From Nectonema munidae (lineage: Eukaryota; Nematomorpha; Nectonematoida; Nectonematidae), in assembly GCA_030549495.1 (NCBI GenBank), contig JAUIRK010000916.1:409501-473500 (forward strand): a DNA stretch of 64,000 nt. The letters are read 5' to 3'. The translations under genes were made by a program, and so were the position numbers. Positions 9,822 to 22,825 of the stretch are shown piece by piece; the stretch's first letter is position 1; each line of letters starts with the position of its first letter. Below the pieces are notes generated by a model. It had not been told where the DNA came from. It worked only from the letters and a program-made list of their open reading frames with translations, and did no database searches.

Positions 9822-12800
9822 CAGTGGCCGCGCTAAGCAAAAATTTTAGGGGGGGGGGGGGGGGGGAGCTTCATTGGGGCGCTAATTTTTGAACTAATCC
9901 ATATTCACGCTATAAGATATGTAAATATACTTAACATTTTATATATAACTAAAACAAACTAAAAAATTGAAATAATTCATTTTTAAACCATAAGCCTCTT
10001 TAAAAATTTGGAAAATTTCGATAAAAATTCTTCAAAAGTGAGACTAAGTAGATAATTTTTTTCTTCTGAAAGAATTATTTGCGCTTCTCTTCTTTCAGAT
10101 AACATTGTCTACTTTCGTGGCGTTGATATTCTCTTCAAAGTTGAGAATGCTCTTTCATAAGAGGAAGTGTTGAGGCCAAGAGTAATTGAAACTGTAAAAA
10201 AACATTTTTAACAAAATTTTTTGTTATGTTCTTTAGCATTTCCAATATATGAAGAGAACACTTCTCTTACGGCTTCTTAAATCGGACTTAAGGCTTCTAA
10301 CACATCTTCAATTTTATCTGTAGTCAAATCAAGTTTGCTTTTTAAAAAATTTTTAGTTACCTAAAAAAACGTTTTTATAAGCTGAGTATAAATGCATATA
10401 CAATTTAAAAACTACTTCGTATTGAGATGAGAAAAGTCTAAAGTCTGTTTTAGAATCAATCAAATCAAAAATTGGCTTTAGCTCAAATGAATCCAAAAAA
10501 TTAGTAGATTTAGGTAACAAACAGTTACTGATTGAAACAAATTTATATTTTCTTGGTTGAATCTTAAAAAGAAACTATTTGTTGTTTCATTGATAACAGA
10601 ATCTAGAGAGTTATACAAAATTTATTTCAAACGAAACTTATCATCCAAACCATTTTGTTCATCATTAGAAAAATTTAATGAGTAATCGGACAATTTTTTT
10701 GGTAAGAATTTTTTCCTGGACTCTTAATTAATACTTGGGGATATTTATATATTTCTTGAAAAGTTGAATCCAAATTTTCTTTCTTTTGTTTAAAAACTTC
10801 AATAGTCGAGTAAATAAGATCACAAGCTTGAGTCAAATCACTTGAGTTACCCTTTAAAAAATTATTGTTTATAATTTCAATTTTAATTTTATTAATTGTA
10901 CCTGAATAAATGTATTTGCATGCATGAAACCTTCGAAATTTCTTTAACAAGGAAGGCAATAAAAACATAGTCAATTTTTTCAAACTTACGTAAAATTCCT
11001 CCATATTTTATTCCTAACTCAACATTTGTATCATTTTGTAATTTTTTCAAACTTACAAATATATTTTTATAATTATTAATAAACTTTTTGGTAGTAAGAT
11101 AATGTCCATCCCATCTTTGTTCCAATAACCTTTTTAAAGTATTGCCTATGGAATTTGCGAAAAAACATTACCTATATGACTTTGTTAACATTCAATTTAA
11201 AATTTGCCTTTATAAACTTTACAAAAATTAATGTTGTTAATTTATACAGTTCTTTGCTTAAATCGAAATACTGCTTAATTCTTTTTAATTTGCACAAAGA
11301 GTTGACATTCTCTAAAAGTAGCCTGTGGTTAAAACAATGCAAAGGGTATAAATCTTTCTGCTCTTTCTGATATAAGCTTTTGTACACCTACAAGTTTTCC
11401 TATTTAAAAGAATTTTTTGATAGAAATTATTAAAATTTTCCCTGACATCACTGCTGCACCATCATAACACTGGGATAAAATCATTTTTCAATTAAAACCT
11501 AAATCATTTAAGCGATAAAGTATATTCTCAGTTATTGAATTAGCATCACAAGATTCAATTGTTGACATTGCAACCAGGGATTCTTCTACTTTACAATTTT
11601 TAACAAAACCTAAAACCTAAAATAATTTTGAACAATGATATATTTTGATTCCTTTAGGAATAAAGTACGATTGAAATATTTTCTTTATTCGTAATATCCT
11701 TTGTTCCATCAACTTTCAAACAAAATTTTGAAAGGTGAGGATTTTTTACATTTTGCACAATTTTTAAAACAATTTTTTTCAATATTAACATAAATTCATT
11801 TTGAACAGAATGATGTTTGTAATAAGCAAACTTTGGAATCTCATCAGAAATCTAAATATTACAAGGAAAACACTTAATAAAAACATTATTAATTTTCCAA
11901 CTTACTGTTTTAAATCTTTCATCAATATGGATTGTGTATTCACATAGGTTCAAAAACAGACCCCCAAAATGGTCAGAATCTAAAAAGCTGATCATTATCT
12001 TTTGATATTAACCTTGAAACGGCAATTCATTCAAACATAAAAATTTTACTATTTTAAAAATTCTTTCAAGATAATATCTAAATCCGTGAAAATGTTATCT
12101 TTCTAAAGAATAACCTAGAAAAATCTTACTTATTCTTTCTATTTGTTTAAAAGTTAAAGAATATGATATTTTTTCTTCAGTTTTTTGGCGCTTCAAAAAA
12201 TGCGAATAAAAAATCTCTGCTTCTTTGTGCATCTCAGAATCTTAAAAATGTATTTAAATAATATAACTCATATGAAAAAAAATTATACATATATGCTTGG
12301 CGAATCCTCTATTTTTTTCCAACGCATGCTTCCAATTTAAAGCCCTATTTATAAAAAGAGAGTTTTCTTCTTTCCAGCTTTTTCTCGAAAAATTTCTTCA
12401 ATAATGACAAAATACAGCGTCCTTTTGTATAGAGTACTCCAGGCAATTTCTTCCTGAGTACCAAGACTTTTGGAATCTTCTACAAAATTTTCCAGAATTT
12501 AAACAAAGATATTCCTCCAGTTTTGGTTGACAAGGAGCAGAATCTTTATCTCCCAAATCTTAATAAAAAAAACAATCGATAAAATATAATTTAAGTTACA
12601 TCACACGGAGACTCTGTATTACTAAGATCAATAAAGTGATATATTAAATTGAAATACATATAAAAATGATCAGAGACTGACTGTGAAGTTCCCTTTTCAC
12701 TAAAAAGTTGAGGAAATTTTGAAATAAAAGATAAATTTTAAAACAAAGATAAATGTAACAAAATATTTCTAATATCCCCATCAAATTGTGGTGCCACATC

Positions 12801-12870
12801 CATCTTTTCTTTCTTTTTCTTCATATTAAGAAACATCGATTCAATGGTTCTATTGTATTATTTAGAATAA
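9822..12870 (-). mobile_element. old hAT transposon, ZMYM1-type, minus strand
   Basis: A degraded transposase can be followed from right to left. A TTF finger lies at about 12560-12270 (DAVFCHYCRNFSRKSW, then LNWKHALEKNRGFAKH). The first acidic motif, DGTKDITNKENIS, is near 11710; the second, CYDGAAVMSG, near 11440; RWDGHYLTTKKFINNY is near 11110-11070; and the dimerisation region RAFSTLKRIS is near 10165. Many stops and frame changes separate the pieces. The left terminus is CAGTGGCCGCGCTAAGC at 9822, followed by an 18-G run (9849-9866). I could not find the other terminus or a target duplication. It differs clearly from the hAT at 4961, so it is a separate, older lineage. Confidence 0.8.
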
Positions 12871-13504
12871 TTTATAATATAGAGAGCAGAATATCTCAGC
12901 AAAAATAAACATTTCTCAAACTTTTAATCTGAAAAAATATGCAATTCCAACTGATTTAAAACAGCTCAAAAATTTAAGACACAAAATCTACACTAAACTA
13001 GCGCAATATGATAAAAATACAAGTTTTGAAAGAAACATTAAAAATTTTAATGAAAAAAGATTAATCTAAGTAATATATAATATTTTTTACTGTTTGCATT
13101 CAAAGTCAAATTACTATTATATTAGAAAAAATTTTTGCAAGCTATAAAATTCAAATTTTTTTTACAAATTTTTTTTAATAAAAATTAAATGATTTTTTCC
13201 CAATTTTTACATGATCTTATTCAAAATTGCTTAAATTTTATTTTAAAATTTTGAAAAATATTTGATTTTGTTATATTTTTTTTGATTTTAACAATTTTTA
13301 AAAAAAAATTTGTCAAAATTTTCAAATTTTTAATTTTGAAAGAAAATTTTATGTGAGAAATTTTTTTAAAACAGTTTAAACTATACCTATCTTAAAGAGC
13401 ATCCATTTACCCACATTTTCCAATAATTTTTGACTTTCAAAAAATAAAAAAAAACATTTTTTATAAGCCTTTGAACAATATGCACAATTCTGTCATTTTT
13501 CACT
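12871..13504. other. AT-rich spacer
   Basis: Very AT-rich sequence with T- and A-runs and no supported feature. It ends at the LINE target duplication. Confidence 0.6.
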
Positions 13505-13519
13505 ATATTTTAGCGTGTA
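13505..13519. repeat. LINE target-site duplication, left copy
   Basis: ATATTTTAGCGTGTA, repeated exactly at 18070-18084. This brackets the LINE between them. Confidence 0.95.
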
Positions 13520-13849
13520 GGTAGGTAGGTAGGAGATAATTAAGCACTTTCCAACGTTGGTTGATATGCTTGCATCAATTGCTAACTTGGGGATATGTAA
13601 GGATGGGTAGTGGGTTTAGGATCTAAAGTAGAAATAAGAAAGCTTGTTGAGGTGAAGAGTATAAATTAGGTTGCTTGTGTATGATTATGCAAGGTGTTTA
13701 ATAAGGGTGGAGTTAAGTGTTGGTGGGTACAGAGTATTGGTTCTATTATATTAAGGAAAAGAGAGATGTGGTGAATGATTTTGGGGTATGATAAGAATTT
13801 TAGTAGAGATGAGGGAATAAAATATAAACGTGTTTTTTCAATGAGTTTG

Positions 13850-16800
13850 GTTCGTTCTGATGAGAATATTGGGCAATAGAGGATAATGTGAATTGGAGTT
13901 TCGATATGAGGGCAGCCGAATCTGCAAAAAGGGTTAGAGTGTAAATTAAAATTGTAGAAGTAAGCGTAACAAGGGCAATGTGAGGTGAACCATCTTATAA
14001 TGTTGCGAGGAAGAGTAATGTTTTATTTAGTGCTAATTTGGAATAAGTGGTAGGTATGTTGTTTGAGTAAAGCCATTCGTTTGTAGTTGAGATATTTATG
14101 GATGTTTCAAAAGTGGATAGAGGGAGGGCGTGTCTTAAGAAATGTTGTGATGTTATGGATGTGGATTTACATAAGAGATCTACTAAAAAATTTTCAAAGG
14201 AGGAGGAATGGGCGGGGTACCAGAAAAGTTTAATTGAGAAATGGTTGCTAAGGTTGATTAATTTCTTGGTTAGGTTTAGTGTTTAAAGGGGAATTTTTCT
14301 GTTAAGTTGTAGGTCTTTAATTATGTTTTGAGAGTCTGTGAAAAAGATTATGTGCCTGAATTTGGATGTAAAGAAAGTTAGGTTATCAATGGTGTGGTTG
14401 CATGATGTTAGGAGTGCTAGGGCTTCAGTTTCATATGCTGAGGTGTTATTGTCTCTCTGCATTTGTTGTATGAAGAAAGGAGTGCTTGTATTGTGATTAA
14501 AAAAAGCGCAAGCAGCAGTTGCTTTGTTGCGTGGTTTTGAACCGTTGGTAAAAATTGAGAGTTGGTGGTGAGCATTTCAGTTGCGTTGGTGTTTTATGGA
14601 GTTGAGTGATAAGAATTTGTGGTGGCATATATGAGTAGAGTATGGGGTCGATTTCGATCGGTGAACTAGGGAGAATGGGTGTAGGTGTGGTAAAACTTGG
14701 TAGTGAGTAAGTTGTCGCATATATTGTTCAAGAAGTGAATTGAAAAAGGTGAGGGAAGGCGAGGTGTGAGTTGAGTAAACGTTCGTGAAGTTATGTGGAG
14801 CTGGTGTAGAGTGGAAGGTAGTAAGATATTTTTTAATTATGTTTTTCTTAAGGTTTAGGTGTAAGAGTATAGTATGTGTAAGAAGTTCAAGTTTTGCTGT
14901 AGAAGTAGTGTGAAATGCGTTTGTTATTGTGAGTAAGCATAGGCGGGGTATTTTGTTGAGATGGGTTAGTCAGTTTTGGAATTTGAGTGAGCTTCCCCAG
15001 GCAAGTGAGCCATATTGTATGACTGGAAGTATGATAGATTTGTAGATGTACTTTAAGATTTTTGGATGAAGACCACACTTATATGAGATAGCTTTTCTTA
15101 GAGAGAATAGGGTTGGTGAGAGTTTTGTGTATATGTTTTTGAGGTGGAGTGTAAATTTTAGATTAAATTGAAATGTGACGCCTAGATATTTTATGTGTGA
15201 TTCAGAAGTGAGTGATGTTGATGTGTTTAGTTTCAGTCGTAGTGGATTTATTCTTTTTCGTGTGAAGTGTATAAGTTTTAATTTGTTTGAGTTGAATGAG
15301 ACTTGCTACCCCCTTGGGAAGTGGAGAGAGTTAGTTTCTGAATGTATGTATTGTTGTTATGTAGTAGGATGAGAATGCGCTTTTGAAGGTAGTTGTTTAT
15401 GAATTTGATTATGTATGTAGGGTATTTTTTGTCGATAACGTTGTTGATGATTGCAGGGTGCCATGGTGCGTTGAAAGCATTTTTGATATCAAGAAATGTG
15501 GTTGTTGCGATATTTTGGTTATTTAGTGTTTTTTCTAGGTAAAGTGTTAGGCGAGATAGGGCCAATTCGGTGCTTTTATTTGGTAAATATGCCAATTCAT
15601 TCGGGTGTATTAGGTTATTTTTGAGGATGTAGTGGATCATGCGTTTTCGTAGAATTTTTTAAAAGATTTTGCCTAGGGTTGGTAATAGAGAAATTGGTCG
15701 CCAGTTTTTGATTGAATTGTGGTTTCGATTTGATTTGGGGATTAGCACTAGTTTACATATTTTCCAAATATTTGAGAAATAGCTAAGTCTGAGGCAGGCG
15801 TTAAATATGTTGAGGAGATGAGGGTGTAGTATGTGGTAGGCTTTCTTCACGTGTTTAATGGAGATGAAGTCAAGGCTGCTAGAAGATTTGTTTTTCATGG
15901 AATCAATGGTTTTGCTTAGTTCTTTGATTGTAATTTCTGGGTGTGAGTTAATGGAGTTATTTAGTAGGTATGTTTTGTTTCCATTCTAATAAGTGTATGG
16001 GTAATATTGTCGGTTACATTAGTGTCGGCGTGAAATAGAGTGTTAAGTGAAGGGTGGTTGATAAATATTGAACCTTGATTATTTGAAAGAAGATTAGAGA
16101 GTGATGCTGTATGTTTTTGGGTATACGTTTGTTCATGGATTTGTTGGAGTTTGATTACAAAAATGTTTCCAGGCTTGTTTTTTGGCTTTTTTAATTTCTG
16201 ATTGATATTGAGTTTTAAGGAAGAAGTAATGTTGAATGTTACTGTGAGAGTTGGTTTTCTTAGATTTTTTAACGATTTGCGTAATTGTTGTTTGAGGTTG
16301 TTTAAAGTACGGTTCCAAAAAGGAGCGTGCTGTCTTTTAGGAAGCTGGTTTGTAGGAGTTGCGGCGTGAATGCTCGCTGTGATGGACTTGTTAAGTTGAA
16401 GAGCAGATGTTTCGAGATTATTTGTTGTATCTGTGGTCAGGGTGATGTTGTCTAGCTTAGATTTAAGATTCTGAAGAAATGCTGTCCAGAATATTTGTTT
16501 GCCATAATTAGGATTTGGAATTTTTGAGAGTTTAGTAGTGAGGTCGATTTGAAAGGTTATTTATGTGTGGTCGGAGGCGGATGGGATGTCTTAGATGCTC
16601 TAGCTGTGAACTATACTTCTTGTTTCGTTGGAAATGATGGTTAAATCATTGTGTGATTGATATATGTTGTTTAGATTTAGTCGTCCAAAGGTTGGGGATT
16701 TATCGTTGTCAGCTATTGTTAGATTGTGAGATGCTAGAAATTCGAGTGTAAGCTAACCTCGTGTATTTGATTTTATGTCCCAGAGGTATGATCTAGCATT

Positions 16801-17204
16801 TAAGTCGGTGGATATATTATGTGGTGGTTGTTGTCTATGTTATGTTTGATCTGTGTAAGTGATTGAGAGAAGTTGCTAGGTATGGGGTGGTTTTAAGTTA
16901 GTTGGGAGTAGAGAAAGCAGAAGAGTAAGGATTTGGAGTTTGAGGGAATAAGTGTGAAGAAGTCATTTGAATTAGAGTATTGATAAAGTGGTGTATTAGT
17001 TATTGATTGTTTTATAAATATACAGGCTGAGTATGCTGTTAGTGGAGGTATGTGTAGGAGTACGTAGTCGGCTGTTTGGTGTGGAATATGAATGTATGGT
17101 TCGTTTATTGATATTATGCCGTAAGTGTGTGATTGTAAGATGTTGTCAAGGTTGTCCCAAGCAGTTTTTGAGTGATTTAGATTTATGTGTAAAATAGTTA
17201 GCAT
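13850..17204 (-). pseudogene. LINE ORF2: endonuclease, reverse transcriptase, RNase H
   Basis: The N-terminus (17204) reads MLTILHINLNHSKTAWDNL, the start of an APE-type endonuclease. RT is visible as LVLIPKSNRNHN and NWRPISLLPTLGKIF (15898-15659) and then ELAYLPNKSTELALSRL and TTFLDIKNAFNAPWHPA (15640-15278). RNase H is visible as AYETEALALLTSC near 14430 and FFTDSQNIIKDL near 14330. The C-terminus has CPYCYFYNF and ILYCPIFSSERTKL near 13900-13985. Stops and frame changes split it into at least six pieces (breaks near 16890, 16130, 15900, 15650 and 15280), so it cannot act by itself. The order EN-RT-RNase H is that of R1/I-group LINEs. Confidence 0.88.
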
Positions 17205-17330
17205 GAGTAGTTATATAAGATTTGGCTATGTTGAGATATGATTAGATTGTTATGGTTTATGTAGAAACTGCAGAGTTTAGATGTTGCAAGGTGTGATTGC
17301 TGACAATTTATGCAAGAAATTTTGCTATTG

Positions 17331-17759
17331 TCATTTAGTAGGGTACAGGATGAAGTAGCATGCCCACGGTGCACAGTTAGGTAGAGATGCGTTGCATTTT
17401 GAAGAGATGTGACCGTATTTTGATAATTTTTCGCATTGTTTAACTTTTGGTTTTAGTGTGGTGAGGGTTAGTAGGTGGTGGCCTAGAAAGGTTTTAGGTT
17501 GAGTACATAAGTATTTATATATTTCTGGGTTGCTTGGTTCTAAGATTATAGTATAGCTATATATGTTGGTTTTTCCTAGTTGTATGGGATTTTCGAGTTT
17601 GCCTATAGCGTTAAGGTGTGGGTTTTGTTCTTCAATAGATTTTGTGATTTGGGTTAATGTTATATAGGTAGGGATGCCACGTAGTATGATTTTTGGTTTT
17701 TGTGGAGGTAAGTCATTAGCATTTAGACTGTTTTTTATTAGCGTTGTTTTGGCGGTCAC
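17331..17759 (-). pseudogene. LINE ORF1 (nucleic-acid-binding protein), decayed
   Basis: The longest open part is 142 residues. It contains a ligand-like stretch IILRGIPTYITLTQITKSI and a CCHC-type knuckle CEKLSKYGHISSKC followed by a further Cys, as in R1/Jockey-group ORF1 proteins that coat the element RNA. Coding similarity extends upstream toward 18000 with stops. No clean start codon remains, so I treat it as broken. Confidence 0.75.
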
Positions 17760-18069
17760 TTTTTGTTCTATATTTTTGAATTGGAAGTAGATGGTACCGG
17801 AGAGGGATAATCGTGTTTTAGTGATCGATAGGGACTTGTTTTTGGCATCTAGATTTTTGATGACATCTGGCGGTGAATGGCCTTCTATTTTTTAGTTGAA
17901 ATGTTGTTAGGTGAAGTGATTTTTAATGTTAGGTTACGTTTAAGGTGTGCGTGTAGTAGTTTGCGTATTTATGGTGGAACTGAATGTTAGGGTAGGATAT
18001 GATTGAGTAGGGGCTAAATTAGCAGCATTAGCGTATGATTGTGTTGGGGTTGAAAAAGGTATAAAAAGC

Positions 18070-18084
18070 ATATTTTAGCGTGTA
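18070..18084. repeat. LINE target-site duplication, right copy
   Basis: ATATTTTAGCGTGTA, identical to 13505-13519. The LINE 5' end abuts it. Confidence 0.95.
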
Positions 18085-18587
18085 AAATGAGGAATTTATT
18101 TTTTTCAATTTTTTTTGCATATTCATAAAATATACCTAATATTTAAATACACTACGGTGAAATAAATCGAAGAAATAAATTTTAAGTTTGAATTTTTTAA
18201 AATAATTTTTTTTAGCCTTAAAAACTTGATAAAAATGCCAAAAATTCCAATTTGACATCGAAAAAAATTTAAAAGTCATTTGATTTATTTCAAACAAATT
18301 ACTTATTTGTAATCAGCGTATTAAACTCTATCAGAATAGGCTTTTAATTTTTTTTTTTTTTTAAATTTTGGCTTATTCCTGACTTTTTAGCGGACTTAAA
18401 ATTATGATTTCACATATACACAACAAATATACCCGTATTATACAATTTTAGAATCCTCTCATCATTCTATTGAATAATTTCATTGAATTATTTTGCATTT
18501 TTTAGGAAAAAAATTATTTATTTTTTAAATTTACTTGAAACGGGGATTTCTTTCGGGCGATATCAATGATTATTATTCGGGGTCCTA

Positions 18588-18955
18588 ATAATCTTTATTG
18601 GCACTAATAAACTTTACTGATGATTTAATGAATATTTGGGGTGCTAATGATTTTTGAGGAGACCTAGAATCAAGTGGATACGAATGATCTTTAACAGGAT
18701 CTAGAATTCCTCGGGTATAAATGATCCTTAACAAGACCGGTAATCGCGGTGTTACCAATGATCTTTCACAGGACATAGAATCATGGGGGTACCAATGATC
18801 TTTAACAGGACCTAGAATCATGAGGGTAACAAATGATCTTTAACAGGACCTAGAATCACAGTACAAATGATCTTTAAGAGGATCTAAAATCACGGGGGTA
18901 CCAATGATTTTTTAACAGGAGTAAGGACCGATAATCACAGTATCAATGATTCAAG
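18588..18955. repeat. minisatellite array 1 (about 36-bp unit)
   Basis: About ten diverged units of the form taccaatgatctttaacagg followed by acctagaatcatggggg. The same unit forms array 2 at 22826-23445. Confidence 0.9.
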
Positions 18956-20019
18956 GCTTATCCTAGTTTAAAGTAAAAATAGAAAACTTAAAGAGAAAAA
19001 GATAAACTTTAAAAAATGGTTTAGTTGTTTTGATATTTTTTACTCTCTCACCTCTTTAACAAATTCTTCTAACTAATTTTGAAATTCTCACAAAAAAATT
19101 ATACCTGCTATTCATTGTAAAATAAGTAAAGTTGCTGAATGTGGATTTTTAAAAGGAAATGAAGTGTTTGTGCAACAACAGTCTGTGTATAGAGAAAATA
19201 ATTCATAGTCTTGACAACTAATAGTGATGTAAATAGGCAGATTGGTTGCTGGACTGGCAAGAAAGTATCAGACATTAAATTTTCTTTATCACTTTGTCTC
19301 AGCCTTGCTCCATTTTAATCATTGCAAATGCATGTATGCACGGATAAATTTCATTATTACTTTCTCACACTTCAAGGTGAAAAGAAAATATATGATGTAT
19401 TGTCAAGCCATATCTATACAGATTACATTTTTATGAAAGAAATTATCATGAATGCTTGATGTTTGGCGTATTTTTTTAGGGTAATGAAAAAATTTTCAGG
19501 GGAACTTGAAAGTTAGCTGGGGGCTTAAGGAATAGTTGGGAGGGGGGGGGGGCTTGTGCCCCAAAATTTAATAGGTAGCGAGGCTCTGTGTGAAAGTAAG
19601 GTCATCTAAAAATCTTATTTCGATACTACAACATCTTGATTTCGAGTCAACCATCAAAACTTCCTTTTTCACAGTTGGATAAAGACGTTTAAATTTTGTT
19701 TTCTTTAGTGAGAACATTCTATTTAACTTCTATCTTTGTTACCCTACGTTTATTTTTACAAAAATTTATAAAATAAAATAGGAAAAATACTGAAGTCATG
19801 CAAAAACGTACAATTTTTATATGTGAAAATAGCATGTTGCATAATCGCTATTTTATATTGCATTCAACTTATACGTAATAAATCACTAAAAACTTTATAT
19901 TTTTATACACTTAATATTGGTTAATCTTAGGATATATTCATAAACACATATTATATACTGATTATTATATACATAATTTTAATTATACTAGATGCATATG
20001 TTTATCTGCTTATTAGTTG
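18956..20019. other. AT-rich stretch with a hAT-like terminus
   Basis: There is no gene. Near 19535-19590 a G-run followed by ggtagcgaggctctg looks like a hAT-type right terminus (CAGAGCCTCGCTACC inward). Its left partner was not found. Confidence 0.4.
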
Positions 20020-20115
20020 GTTGGTTGCAGATATCGAACCAGTTTTAGCAGTAAGTCTATATGCCCGCATTATGCTTAAGAAGGATAATCACAGTTTTTG
20101 TGAATTTTTACAAAG
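20020..20115 (-). repeat. SINE 3' part
   Basis: Matches the SINE at 62875-63072: both hold ccgcattatgcttaag-type and taatcacagtttttgtgaat sequence on the plus strand, so the SINE reads on minus. The tRNA-like head is missing. Confidence 0.6.
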
Positions 20116-20129
20116 GTAGAATATGGTTT

Positions 20130-21530
20130 TTTACATTTTTAAATGAAAGAAAGCTGTTGATAAATATATATTTTTTAGTTTTTATGGGTCAGTAGTATAG
20201 GTCAGTATAATGTTTTTCTAATAAATTTAAAATTATTTTTGAAGTGGAAAATTTCGATCGAACAAGTTTTAAAGCTATACACTTTGTGGGTAAAATAGGC
20301 TAGGTTTTACAAATAAATATTTTTTATTTTTCCAAAATCTGCTTTTATGTGAGGTCAGTCAACTTTTATCTATTTTAAAAAAATACCAATAATTAACGTG
20401 ATGAGTTTATATATTATTTTTACAATATTTTATATTCACAAAGGTAGAATATTTTTTTACATTTTAAAATGTCATAGCTAAAGAATACTGTCGAAAATTA
20501 ATATATATTTTTTACTTTTAATGGGTCAGTAGTATATGTCAGTATAATGTCCTTCTAATAAATTTAAAATTTTTATTTATTTATTTATTTTTAGCAAGCG
20601 TGTGTGGTTGATTTTATCGGGCTAGTGTACGCTTAGTTTATTTGTAGTGTTCTTACTTAAATTTTAGTCAAATATTAAAACGCTTATAACTTTTACATTT
20701 CTCAATAAAATGTATCATGCGATATACCAAAAAAGAGCATTTTTTATGGGCTTTCAGAATACATTACCTATATCATAAGTACTTGAGAAATACCATTTTA
20801 TTGTTTTTATATTCTATGGGCTTCATTACCATTAATTAGCAGATGAGGGATGCATATTTGTTATATTTGGCAATTTTAGACAAAAGCTTGTTAAATTTTG
20901 ACAAGCTTTCACCTTTAATTTGTAACAATTTCCAAGACAATTATAAAACAACTCTACTATCAGGACCTAAATTTATTTGTAGATTTTTATAAAATAGTTC
21001 TAGTTTTCTGTTTTTTTATAAATTAATCTTCGTTTTTATATTGCTTATAACTTTTTGATTATTCGCCAAAATTTTAAGTTAGTTCATAATGGATTCGATT
21101 AAAAATAGTTGCCGAAATTTTATTTGCTTTTTTATTTTTAAAGATAAATATTATTTTAATTATTGTTTAGTGCATAAAAATTTCTATGCCACAAAAAATA
21201 TTTTGCATTACGTTTATTGATGTGTTCACTGAAGAAAAAATATATCAAAATATGTGTTTTAATAAATTTTTCTCAATAAGTAACCTCATAAATTTATATT
21301 CTTTTTTTCATTATAAACTACTTCCTTACAATACCTTAAATTAATTTGAAGATTTTTATATTGTTACATTTTGACAAATGTTCACCTTTAATTTGTAACA
21401 ATTTCCAAGACAATTATAAAACCACTCTACTATCAGAACCAAAATTTATTGTTAGATTTTTAGAAAATCATTTTAGTTTTCGGTTTTTTATAAATTAACT
21501 TTAGTATTTTACTTATAACTTTTGAATTAG
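20130..21530. repeat. duplicated AT-rich block, copy 1
   Basis: Holds the phrases taggctaggttttacaaata, atgggtcagtagtataggtc and cgggctagtgtacgcttagt in the same order as 24150-26060. It is a diverged segmental duplication about 4 kb apart with no coding content. The marker phrases occur more often on the right, where tandem copies exist. Confidence 0.75.
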
Positions 21531-22560
21531 TTATCCAAAATTGAAGTGCGCGTTTGATTTACATTTTCATTCCTCGAAAAAAATATTTTTTGGATTGCGC
21601 TTTCAAAGTTCACTGAAAATAAATGAGAAGAGAAAGTTTGTTTTACAAAATTTTTATCAATAATTACCCTCATATATTTATATTCTTTTTTTCATTATAA
21701 ACCACTATCCTACATAAACCTAAATTTATTTGTAGATTTTTACAAAATAATTTTAATTTTCGGATCTCACTAGCGCCCAACACAAATATTGAAGAAATAT
21801 TTTTCTGTATGAAGTGTTAGGCAATTCATCTTTATTATGTAGTGAATATTCTCATAACCAGTAGGGTTGAATGCGTATATACAATTTAATTTTTAACTGC
21901 AATCTTTACTAAGATAGTTTCTATTCCATAGAAAGATTTTTTGAGAGTTTGATAAAATGACAAAATTTCCAACTTTGACCGCAAAAAAATATATAAGTCA
22001 TTTGATTCATTTCAAAAAAATTACATATTTGGAATCAGCGTACCCAACCCTATAAGAATAGGTTTTTAAATTTTAATTTTTTTAATTTTCGATTTTTCAG
22101 GCCTTTCTAACGGTTTCATAATTATAACATCACATATATTAAATAAATATACAAGTATTATACATTTTTAGATTTTTCTTATCATTCTGAATAATAATAT
22201 TAAGATTATTGTACCATAAATATTTGGCTCATACTTTTTTTATATATATTTCCCTTGCCAGATCTGCATAAACTCACATACACTCACACAGACACATCAT
22301 TTGTATTATGCGAGATTCTTTAAAATATTAATAATATATTTGAAGAAATATTTTTTCAGTATGAAGAGTTTAGGAAACTCTTCTCTGTTATGTAATGATA
22401 TATTCTCATAACCTGTGCGGTTGAACGCGGGTAGACAACTTGAGTGTTATCTCATCTAATTTGATAATCCATTATTTTAAATTAATTAAAGCTCTTCTAT
22501 ATTTTATATAGTAAAATATTATAATATACTTTTTTAATATTCTTTCCTTTAATTAATTTT
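21531..22560. other. AT-rich stretch with internal duplicates
   Basis: Repeats parts of 18100-18470: the phrases caaatatacaagtattatac and taaattttaatttttttaat-like text recur. No gene seen. Confidence 0.5.
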
Positions 22561-22561
22561 T

Positions 22562-22740
22562 AATGATAATCTAATTTCTTAGTTCAGGGGTTCGATCCCC
22601 AAGGCTCCCAATGCTAAAAAAAACAAATTCACAAAAACTGTGATTAATCATCTTAAATTTGTAAAAGCCTCATGCCAGCTTTCGAAATCCTTGCATTTTA
22701 CAAGCTGTGTCAAATAAAACAACAACAACAACAACAACAA
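22562..22740 (+). repeat. SINE, 5'-truncated
   Basis: Contains a B box (ggggttcgatccccaaggct), the aactgtgattaatcatctta body shared with 62875-63072, and an (aac)n tail at 22718-22740. The A-box half is gone. Confidence 0.7.
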
Positions 22741-22825
22741 TTTCTTAGTTCTTTTCTTTATTTTATTTTAAAATAAGATAAAGATCTCTTAGAATTTATC
22801 TACTAAATTTTCATTTCTTTTATCT

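Larger units (their letters stand above)
13520..18069 (-). mobile_element. R1/I-group LINE, apparently full length
   Basis: A 4.55-kb non-LTR retrotransposon on the minus strand between exact 15-bp duplications. Its 3' end (left) finishes in a short ccta repeat (the ggtaggtaggtagg at 13520-13533). Parts in order from the right: ORF1 with a CCHC knuckle (about 17759-17331), then ORF2 with endonuclease (17204 down to about 16500), reverse transcriptase (about 15900-15250), RNase H (about 14560-14180) and a terminal Cys/His motif (about 13985-13850). RNase H after RT and the N-terminus LHINLNHSKTAWDNL point to the R1/LOA/I group rather than CR1 or RTE. Base composition is less AT-rich than the flanks. 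Confidence 0.9.

Noticed and set aside
22575-22610. A tRNA gene at the ggttcgatcccc motif
   Set aside because: Only the B box is present. There is no acceptor stem or anticodon arm, and the body is shared with other SINE copies.
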